Assembly (NCBI GenBank): GCA_002422065.1 | Contig: DITO01000181.1 | Location: 1 to 12,081 of the forward strand | From: Erysipelotrichaceae bacterium UBA6182 | GTDB taxonomy: Bacteria; Bacillota_I; Bacilli_A; Erysipelotrichales; Erysipelotrichaceae | Length of the DNA: 12,081 nucleotides | Direction of reading: 5' to 3' | Part shown: in pieces, positions 6,540 through 12,081 of the stretch | Position numbering within the stretch: the stretch's first letter is position 1 | Layout: each line of letters opens with the position of its first letter | Notes under the pieces: generated by a model | What the model was told of the DNA's origin: nothing | Databases searched by the model: none | What the model saw: the letters and a program-made list of their open reading frames with translations, nothing else | Made by a program: the position numbers and the translations under genes

Positions 6540-8072
6540 ATGCGGGTTGTCAACACTTTAAGAAATGGCATTGTAGGAATGATTTCTCAATTGATCATTT
6601 TAGTTACTGGTTTTATATTACGTGCTATTTTTATTCAAGTTTTAGGCCAAGAAATACTTGGACTCAATGGACTCTTTTTAGATATTTTAAGTATTCTGTC
6701 TGTTACTGAGCTTGGAATTGGTACAGCAATAACCTACTCGTTGTATAAACCAATTTTCGAGGATGATATTGATACGATTACTGGATTGATGAATCTATAT
6801 CGAAAAGCTTATAGATTGATTGGAACCTTGATTTTTAGTATTTCAGTTATTATTTTACCATTTCTTCAAATTTTCATTAAAGACTTCACCTTAGATATTC
6901 AGTACATTCGATTCATCTTCATACTCTTTTCATTCAACACGACACTATCCTATTTCCTGGGTTATTCAAGAATTTTACTTTTTGCCAAACAAAGGAATTA
7001 TGTTGTCTTAGGAATTGACTTCATCGCAAAAATAACGCTTACGTTGGCACAAGCTCTTATATTGGTCTATACACGTAATTTCATTTTATACTTATCTTTG
7101 AACATCACTTATACATTAGTGACGAACTTGATCATACGGCATATTGCACGTAAGGATTACCCCTACCTAAACAATAAACACATTCAAGTGAATGAGAAAA
7201 TTAGAAGTGATATCTTAAGAAACATTAAGTTTCTAAGCATCTCAACCATTATCTCAGTTGGTGTTCTAGGGACGGATAGAATCATCATCTCTTCTTTGGT
7301 TGGAATCTCGATTCTAGGTATCTATTCAAATTATGCCTTGATCATTCAACAGGTTCAGCTCTTGTTCATATCTCTATTAAATGGAGTTGTGGCAAGTATT
7401 GGAAACTTACTTGCAGAGGGAGATCAGCAAAAAATTAAACGAATTTATAATGTATATCACTTTGCATACTTCTTAATTGCGAGTTTTTCAAGTATCGCAC
7501 TCTATGTGTTGCTTACACCTTTCATTAAAGACATCTGGCTTTCGAATGAATTTGAGATTTCGTCTATCTTAGTTGCCGTCATTGTTTTCAATAGCTATCT
7601 TCATTTCATGCGTCAACCGGTTTGGCAAATTCAGTCAACAGCTGGAATCTTCAAACACTACATCCCTTTTTCAATTATTGAGTTTGTTTTGAATCTTGTT
7701 ATCTCAATCTTTGGTGCAATCCATTATGGTCTTTTAGGCGTTTTCGTTGGTACAACGATTGCTTACATCGTGAGTTGGACTGGTCAAGCATGGATACTTA
7801 ACAAATATGTCATTCACGACTCAATTGTGAAGTATTATTTAAAACAATTAGAGTACATTCTGATCACTCTAGGTGAACTTGTTTTAATTTTATTCTTAGT
7901 TCCATATTTAAATCTAGGGAATGCCGTGTTGAACTTTGTACTTCAAGGATTTGTTATACTTGTCTTTACGTCTCTATCCCATATATTAATCTATCATCGA
8001 AGCGAGGAGTTTGCATATTTGAAGATGCAGTTTCTAGATATATTACTTAGACGTTTAAAGCGGAACTTATAA
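6540..8072 (+). CDS. wzx: Wzx-type polysaccharide flippase (MATE/MVF superfamily)
   Basis: About 510 residues, almost entirely membrane-spanning, with roughly 12-14 hydrophobic segments, as expected for polysaccharide-transport (PST) exporters. The N-terminal region is characteristic: RNGIVG, then GLNGLFLDILSILSVTELG followed by IGTAITYSLYKP, a family signature in Firmicutes flippases. A charged cytoplasmic loop carries KDYPYL and KIRSDILRNIKFLS, and DRIIISSLVG follows. It would move the undecaprenyl-linked repeat unit across the membrane. It is the only polysaccharide gene on the plus strand. It is divergent from the ligase/polymerase-like gene (125 bases between starts) and convergent with the rhamnosyltransferase-like gene (3-base gap between stops). 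It has its own candidate promoter and terminator, so it is probably monocistronic. Confidence 0.88.
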   Translation: MRVVNTLRNGIVGMISQLIILVTGFILRAIFIQVLGQEILGLNGLFLDILSILSVTELGIGTAITYSLYKPIFEDDIDTITGLMNLYRKAYRLIGTLIFSISVIILPFLQIFIKDFTLDIQYIRFIFILFSFNTTLSYFLGYSRILLFAKQRNYVVLGIDFIAKITLTLAQALILVYTRNFILYLSLNITYTLVTNLIIRHIARKDYPYLNNKHIQVNEKIRSDILRNIKFLSISTIISVGVLGTDRIIISSLVGISILGIYSNYALIIQQVQLLFISLLNGVVASIGNLLAEGDQQKIKRIYNVYHFAYFLIASFSSIALYVLLTPFIKDIWLSNEFEISSILVAVIVFNSYLHFMRQPVWQIQSTAGIFKHYIPFSIIEFVLNLVISIFGAIHYGLLGVFVGTTIAYIVSWTGQAWILNKYVIHDSIVKYYLKQLEYILITLGELVLILFLVPYLNLGNAVLNFVLQGFVILVFTSLSHILIYHRSEEFAYLKMQFLDILLRRLKRNL

Positions 8073-8091
8073 TCCTTAGCTCCGCTTTTTT
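8057..8091 (+). terminator. Intrinsic terminator of wzx, inside both convergent coding ends
   Basis: AAAGCGGA (8057-8064) pairs with TCCGCTTT (8081-8088), with a few further inner pairs, and T8086-T8091 forms the U-tract. The 5' arm lies in the last codons of wzx and the 3' arm in the last codons of the minus-strand GT2. On the minus strand the stem is followed by only TTTAAA, so termination there should be weaker. Confidence 0.75.
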
Positions 8092-9071
8092 AATAATTTT
8101 ATGTAACTAAGATTATAAATATCTTTTAAGTATGTCCAAAATCCATTTAGAGGGCGATAGCGACCTTTTTTATAAAGCAGTGTGAGTTTATACAAAACTT
8201 CAAAAAAGTGTTGATTACGATAATCTGAACGTGTGTCATATAGTTCCATGATGCTATGTATTGATTTGGTGTTCACAAATTCACTTAAATAGGCGTGATT
8301 CATCATAGCTTCATAAACAAGATGGTGTCGCTTTGCAATATACGTATCTGCATCATGATAGTATTTAGCATTTGTAAATAAGCTCTTATAATAGGATAAT
8401 TTTGAACCTCGAACAGTGCCAACCACATTGTTTTCATGTTGGCGGTATTTAATCAAGGGCTCCGGAATCCCAACTATCTTACCTGAAAGACAAGCTGAAG
8501 TTGCAATCCAATCATCATGGTAAACCATATTTGGCACGGGTAGAATACGATCAAAGAATGATTTCTTAAACGACATGCAACAACCTGCTATTGATTGACC
8601 TTTTACAACCAAACTGTTGAAACTCGATTTCCCATTTCTTAAGTTTAAAATAGATTGTGGATCCCAGAGCGGATACAAGGTATTATCCAATGTATTCAAA
8701 ACAACTTCCGCATTTGAATAAACCAGATCAACCATAGGCTGGTTCATATGAATGAGCATGTGTTTCTCCAATTTATCCGCCTTCCAATAGTCATCTTGAT
8801 CACATGTGAAAATAATGTCGCCTTCACATTGTTCTATACAATAGATAAAATTCTTGTAAACTCCTAGGTTCTTATCGTGGGGTAAAATGCGAATGGGAAT
8901 GAGGTTCCTTTGTCTAAAGGAATCAATTATGGACAATGTGCCATCGACTGACCCATCATCGGAAACTACGATTTCATCTGGTTTTATCGTTTGGTCAAAA
9001 AGAGACTGAAGTTGCTCAGTCAAGTATTTTTCACCATTGTAGGTACAAAGCGCGATTGAAATCTTTTGCAT
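8076..9071 (-). CDS. Family 2 glycosyltransferase, rhamnosyltransferase-like
   Basis: A 331-residue cytoplasmic GT-A enzyme of the subgroup that includes many bacterial rhamnosyltransferases (RgpB/WfgS-like). Visible motifs are SIALCTYNGEKYL (5-17), VVSDDGSVDGT (35-45), the metal-binding FTCDQDDYW (88-96), HDDW (185-188), where the general base is expected, and KYRQHENNVVG (208-218). The last is a strong marker of this subgroup. It directly follows rmlD and rmlC, which make the rhamnose donor, so transfer of L-rhamnose from dTDP-L-rhamnose is a reasonable inference but is not proven. Its ATG shares one base with the rmlC stop (TAATG). The nearest purine-rich site, AAGGAAG, is about 16 bases upstream, so translation probably depends on coupling. 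Last gene of unit A. Confidence 0.88.
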   Translation of the reverse strand: MQKISIALCTYNGEKYLTEQLQSLFDQTIKPDEIVVSDDGSVDGTLSIIDSFRQRNLIPIRILPHDKNLGVYKNFIYCIEQCEGDIIFTCDQDDYWKADKLEKHMLIHMNQPMVDLVYSNAEVVLNTLDNTLYPLWDPQSILNLRNGKSSFNSLVVKGQSIAGCCMSFKKSFFDRILPVPNMVYHDDWIATSACLSGKIVGIPEPLIKYRQHENNVVGTVRGSKLSYYKSLFTNAKYYHDADTYIAKRHHLVYEAMMNHAYLSEFVNTKSIHSIMELYDTRSDYRNQHFFEVLYKLTLLYKKGRYRPLNGFWTYLKDIYNLSYIKLLKKRS

Positions 9072-9628
9072 TAGAAATCGAGTTCAACTTCCTTTATTGT
9101 TCTAAGATTCTTATCTTTTTCCGAAATAATAAAATCAATGTTTGGCAATATACGACTCCAATCAATGTTTATTTGAGTATCATTATAAATGATGCCAGAG
9201 TCATATTCTTTTGAATACAATTCATCCACTTTATACAGGATTTCAACATCTTCACTCAATGTTACAAAGCCATGCGCAAACCCTTTTGGTACAAACAATT
9301 GAAGTTTGTTCTCGGCAGAAAGTTCGATGCAATCCCATTGCAAATATGTTGGGCTATTTTTTCTTAGATCGACACAAACATCCATCAAGTTACCCCGAAT
9401 ACATCGAACTAATTTACTCTGTGCAAATTTCCCGGTTTGAAAGTGCATTCCTCTAAGTGTTCCAATCTCTTTAGAATAAGAATGGTTGTCTTGGATGAAC
9501 GCTACATCTATACCCAACGCACGATATTTTTGTTGGTTATAGCTTTCAGTAAACCATCCGCGATTGTCACTAAAAACATCAGGATGAATAATGATTAACC
9601 CTTCTAGTTTGGTTTTTTCTATTCTCAT
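9071..9628 (-). CDS. rfbC: dTDP-4-dehydrorhamnose 3,5-epimerase
   Basis: A 185-residue cupin-fold enzyme of normal RmlC length. It epimerises C3 and C5 of dTDP-4-keto-6-deoxyglucose, the third step of dTDP-L-rhamnose synthesis. Visible motifs are FSDNRGWFTESYN (19-31), DNHSYSK (47-53), TLRGMHFQ (57-64) with the catalytic base His62, KLVRCIRG (72-79), DVCVDLR (83-89), FVPKGFAHGF (112-121) with His119, and ILYKVDELYS (130-139) with Tyr132 and Tyr138 at the position of the catalytic Tyr. The family usually reads VAVDLR where this protein has VCVDLR. The start overlaps the rfbD stop as ATGA, with AGGG about 8 bases before it. The partner genes rfbA and rfbB are not in the window. Confidence 0.95.
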   Translation of the reverse strand: MRIEKTKLEGLIIIHPDVFSDNRGWFTESYNQQKYRALGIDVAFIQDNHSYSKEIGTLRGMHFQTGKFAQSKLVRCIRGNLMDVCVDLRKNSPTYLQWDCIELSAENKLQLFVPKGFAHGFVTLSEDVEILYKVDELYSKEYDSGIIYNDTQINIDWSRILPNIDFIISEKDKNLRTIKEVELDF

Positions 9629-10482
9629 AATGAACCCTCATGTTCAATCAATTCCTCAAGATAGCGGTCGACAGCCGATTGCCAAGTCGGCAAACGGTCG
9701 AAGCCTAATTGCTCAAGTTTATCCTTCGAAAGACGAGAATTCATAGGACGGGCAGCCCTTGTAGGATAGTCGACAGTCAAAATTTCCTTTACTTCTGTTG
9801 AAAGATTCGCTTTCAAGAAAATATAACGTGTGAAGTCTGCCCAAGAACAAAAGCCTTCATTCGTTGCATGATAGACCCCAAATCGATTTGTTTGTGCCAT
9901 ATCGACCAAAAGCAATGCCACATCTTTTGTATACGTTGGTGAACCGATTTGATCTGCAACAACCGAGATGTTTGTACGCTCTTTACCTAACCGAAGCATG
10001 GTTCTAACAAAATTCTTGCCATTTAAACCGAACGCCCACGAAATACGTACAATGTAGTACTTCTCAAGTTGACTTTGGATGTATGCCTCTGCATCCGCTT
10101 TTGATTGGCCATAGACACTTAAAGGGGATGTTTTATCCTCTGGCAGATAAACTCCATCTTTTTGACCACTAAATACATAGTCCGTACTGATAAAAATAAA
10201 CGTTACGTTATGTAACTTGCACGCATCAACTAAGTATTTAACAGCCTCTGTATTTACTTTGTAGCAGAGTTCTGGTTTATCTTCCGCAGCGTCCACCGCT
10301 GTAAAGGCAGCGCAATGAATAAACGTATCCATTTTATTTTCAATAAAAAAGTTTTGAACATCAACTTGGTTCGTAATGTCCAACTCATTGATATCAATCC
10401 CAAAATGATCTAAATTCCTCGCTCTACATACCTTTTCAATATCATAGCCAAGTTGACCTTTGTTACCTGTAATTACAATCAT
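9625..10482 (-). CDS. rfbD: dTDP-4-dehydrorhamnose reductase
   Basis: A 285-residue short-chain dehydrogenase/reductase of normal RmlD length. It reduces the 4-keto group with NAD(P)H to give dTDP-L-rhamnose, the final donor. The Rossmann motif GNKGQLG (6-12) starts the protein. AFTAVDAAED (59-68), ISTDYVFSG (98-106) and YGQSK (124-128) with the Tyr124/Lys128 pair supply the active site. RISWAFG (146-152), GSPTYT (180-185) and ARPMNSRL (244-251) are further RmlD-specific motifs. An AAGGGG site five bases before the ATG gives a good start. The gene lies 10 bases after the upstream GT2 and overlaps rfbC by four bases. It ends in TGA, showing that TGA is a stop in this organism. Confidence 0.96.
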   Translation of the reverse strand: MIVITGNKGQLGYDIEKVCRARNLDHFGIDINELDITNQVDVQNFFIENKMDTFIHCAAFTAVDAAEDKPELCYKVNTEAVKYLVDACKLHNVTFIFISTDYVFSGQKDGVYLPEDKTSPLSVYGQSKADAEAYIQSQLEKYYIVRISWAFGLNGKNFVRTMLRLGKERTNISVVADQIGSPTYTKDVALLLVDMAQTNRFGVYHATNEGFCSWADFTRYIFLKANLSTEVKEILTVDYPTRAARPMNSRLSKDKLEQLGFDRLPTWQSAVDRYLEELIEHEGSL

Positions 10483-10492
10483 ATTTCCCCTT

Positions 10493-11473
10493 TTAGGCTT
10501 TAGTGCCCTTTATCAATACAAACGCCTTAAAGATTGGCATTGTAAATGAGTTTATCGTTTTTAAATAGAGTTGGTAGTGTGGATGAAGTGTTTTAATATA
10601 TGGATTATCTCGCCAAGCAGGAAATTGTGTTCGCATGACCTTAAGTGCTTCATTCATGAGTACTTTGCTTGTGCTTGAACGATAGAATCGAAAACTTCCA
10701 TAAAGCATCAACTGTTCAATGTATAAATATTCAATTTCATTATGATATTTCTCAAACAAATTAGTCTGAAAATAATATTGATAAACTTGTTCAAGGACTT
10801 CAAATATATCATGCATCTTCATTGTATTCTTCGATGCCATAATGGACGATTCTCTTTGAACATAATGAATCAATACTTCATTTACATATGCAATCTTATG
10901 AGCGATTGCAAATAGTGGAATAGTTACCGGGATATCTTCATACCAGAGTCGTTTCGGATAATGTAGATTATATTTCATCAATAAGTCACGATGATAGAGT
11001 TTATTCCACGCAAAGAGTGGTGAGAGAAAAACGGACTTTCGAGCATCAATACCCTCTATATTTTTAAGTCCATCTAAACGTTTCTTTCGATCTGTCCCTT
11101 CCCACACGTATTCGATATCGCAAAGGACCAAATCAGCGTTTTGATGTATGGCTTCTTCGTAAAGTCTTTCAAACATGTTCTGCTCAACATAATCATCACT
11201 ATCTACAAATCCGATATATTCCGCGCGAGCAAATTGAAGACCAAAATTTCTTGCGTCTCCTAAACCACCATTCTCTTTTATGTGGCTAAATACTTTATCT
11301 GAATATTCGAGTGCATATTGGTCAATGATAGCTTGGGAATTATCCTTCGTACCATCGTTCACGACAATAATCTCGATATCTTCTAAGCTCTGCAAAACCA
11401 AAGACTCTAGACATTTTGCTAGATATTTCTCTACGTTATAAACAGGTACAATGACACTTACTTTTGGGTTCAT
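10493..11473 (-). CDS. Family 2 glycosyltransferase, paralogue of the unit C GT2
   Basis: A 326-residue GT-A enzyme. The core motifs are VSVIVPVYNVEKYLAKCL (5-22), VVNDGTKDNS (37-46), ENGGLGDARNFGL (67-79) and the metal-binding DSDD (91-94). AWNKLYHRD (155-163), WYEDIPV (177-183) and VQRESSI (205-211) follow. The C-terminal part (about 220-326) parallels that of the GT2 at 1999-2988: HNEIEYLYIE against RNEIEFLFIR, and FPAWRDNPY against FPEWRKNVY. The two therefore stem from one ancestor but have diverged, probably to different donors or acceptors. The ATG shares one base with the upstream stop (TAATG). Upstream bases are A-rich without a clear ribosome binding site, so translational coupling is likely. 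Sugar specificity cannot be inferred. Confidence 0.88.
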   Translation of the reverse strand: MNPKVSVIVPVYNVEKYLAKCLESLVLQSLEDIEIIVVNDGTKDNSQAIIDQYALEYSDKVFSHIKENGGLGDARNFGLQFARAEYIGFVDSDDYVEQNMFERLYEEAIHQNADLVLCDIEYVWEGTDRKKRLDGLKNIEGIDARKSVFLSPLFAWNKLYHRDLLMKYNLHYPKRLWYEDIPVTIPLFAIAHKIAYVNEVLIHYVQRESSIMASKNTMKMHDIFEVLEQVYQYYFQTNLFEKYHNEIEYLYIEQLMLYGSFRFYRSSTSKVLMNEALKVMRTQFPAWRDNPYIKTLHPHYQLYLKTINSFTMPIFKAFVLIKGTKA

Positions 11474-12081
11474 TAGTTTTTAACTTTTCTTACCTTATAT
11501 TCATAATTCTCAAACACGATTGTCGTGCAATCTTTGATGGCTTCATTGAACTCGAAGTTTAACCATACTTCATTGATGACATAATCTATATTGTATTTTA
11601 CTAGATAATCGCAGCTCTTACTATAATCGATTTGTTCTGGACGATCCTCCCAACCATGCCACATCCGTGCAACTTGATAGAAATCTTGATCGATACGATC
11701 CCAAGCAGACCAAAATTGTCTTGCGGTAAAGACAACATATACATCGGGAGTGAATGTTCTCAATCCATCTGCATGTGATACGACAGTTATTTGTCCATTT
11801 GATTTTGGATTTTTCCATACTTCTTCCTTAAACGCTTTTATTGCTTCAAGCTCGAGAGGTTTAAGTTTATAGATTGGGTCCAGTTTCTCACCCGTACTTA
11901 TGTAGTATCCATACAATCCTGAACGATCTTTTAGAATTAGACTCTGTACATGACTGAATCCCGTAACAAAAACAAGGACAAGTATGATTGAAGCTCTTAG
12001 AATCTTTTTATTCCAGAAATGATTAAGTATTGTTGCGAATAGAACCATTTCGGTAAACACATTAAAGAAAGACTCAAAAGC
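11473..12081 (-). CDS. C-terminal part of a membrane protein of unknown function (partial)
   Basis: The reading frame is open to the right edge, so at least the N-terminus is missing; 202 residues are visible. A GTG at 12060 could be read as a start, but codons upstream of it in the same frame are open and the residues continue a hydrophobic segment, so truncation by the window is more likely. One membrane segment lies near residues 12-25 and another near 29-45, separated by a short basic loop (WNKK). A soluble domain of about 150 residues follows. It carries KPLELEAIKAFKEEV, DVYVVFTARQFWSAWDR and DYLVKYNIDYVINEVW. This arrangement, many membrane segments then a C-terminal extracytoplasmic domain, is common in large GT-C or YfhO-like proteins of polysaccharide loci. 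I do not recognise the family and assign no function. Confidence 0.65.
   Translation of the reverse strand, partial: AFESFFNVFTEMVLFATILNHFWNKKILRASIILVLVFVTGFSHVQSLILKDRSGLYGYYISTGEKLDPIYKLKPLELEAIKAFKEEVWKNPKSNGQITVVSHADGLRTFTPDVYVVFTARQFWSAWDRIDQDFYQVARMWHGWEDRPEQIDYSKSCDYLVKYNIDYVINEVWLNFEFNEAIKDCTTIVFENYEYKVRKVKN

Noticed and set aside
8936..9456. Two plus-strand open frames opposite the rhamnosyltransferase-like gene and rfbC
   Set aside because: Fully antisense to strongly supported genes; composition and residues look like shadow translation.
9625..9627. Mollicutes-type genetic code (TGA as Trp)
   Set aside because: rfbD ends normally at TGA in the ATGA overlap with rfbC, and the genes translate fully with the standard code.
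12060..12060. GTG 12060 as the true start of the right-edge protein
   Set aside because: The frame stays open upstream to the window edge, and the protein begins inside a hydrophobic segment, so truncation is the better explanation.
1..12081. Mobile element, CRISPR array, phage genes or tRNA
   Set aside because: No transposase motifs, terminal inverted repeats, regular repeat-spacer pattern, phage proteins or cloverleaf was recognised on either strand.

Overview
The window comes from a low-GC Gram-positive bacterium. The DNA is AT-rich by eye (not counted), ribosome binding sites are of the AGGAG type, and genes are tightly coupled. TGA is used as a stop (rfbD) while Trp is TGG, which argues against a Mollicutes code. 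The protein flavour (LtaS-like lipoteichoic-acid-synthase-type enzyme, Wzx/Wzy-like membrane proteins, DUF1858 protein) would fit the Erysipelotrichia or nearby Bacilli/Clostridia, but the genus is not resolved.

Layout. Positions 57-287 (+) hold a small DUF1858-type protein followed by an intrinsic terminator. The rest is a cell-surface polysaccharide locus made of three transcription units. Unit A (minus, from the right edge to 8076) encodes the C-terminal part of a membrane protein of unknown role, a family-2 glycosyltransferase (GT2), RmlD, RmlC and a rhamnosyltransferase-like GT2. Unit B is wzx alone (plus, 6540-8072), convergent with unit A and divergent from unit C. Unit C (minus, 6414 to 453) encodes an O-antigen ligase/polymerase-like membrane protein, an LtaS-type phosphoglycerol transferase, a second GT2 paralogous to the one in unit A, and a GT-C-fold polytopic membrane glycosyltransferase.

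How they may work together (inference). RmlC and RmlD carry out the last two steps of dTDP-L-rhamnose synthesis; rmlA and rmlB are not in the window. The three cytoplasmic GT2 enzymes would assemble a rhamnose-containing repeat unit on a lipid carrier. Wzx would flip it, and the ligase/polymerase-like protein would polymerise it or attach it. Outside the membrane, the GT-C enzyme could add side-chain sugars and the LtaS-like enzyme could add glycerol phosphate, as GacL and GacH do on streptococcal rhamnose polysaccharides. Coupling is strong: two TAATG junctions, one ATGA junction, and otherwise short gaps or short overlaps.

Several starts were set from ribosome binding sites rather than from the longest reading frame: wzx at 6540, the unit C GT2 at 2988, and the GT-C gene at 2012 (or 1988). 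No rRNA, tRNA, CRISPR array, insertion sequence or riboswitch was seen. No gene-free stretch exceeds 300 bases; the largest is 288-452.
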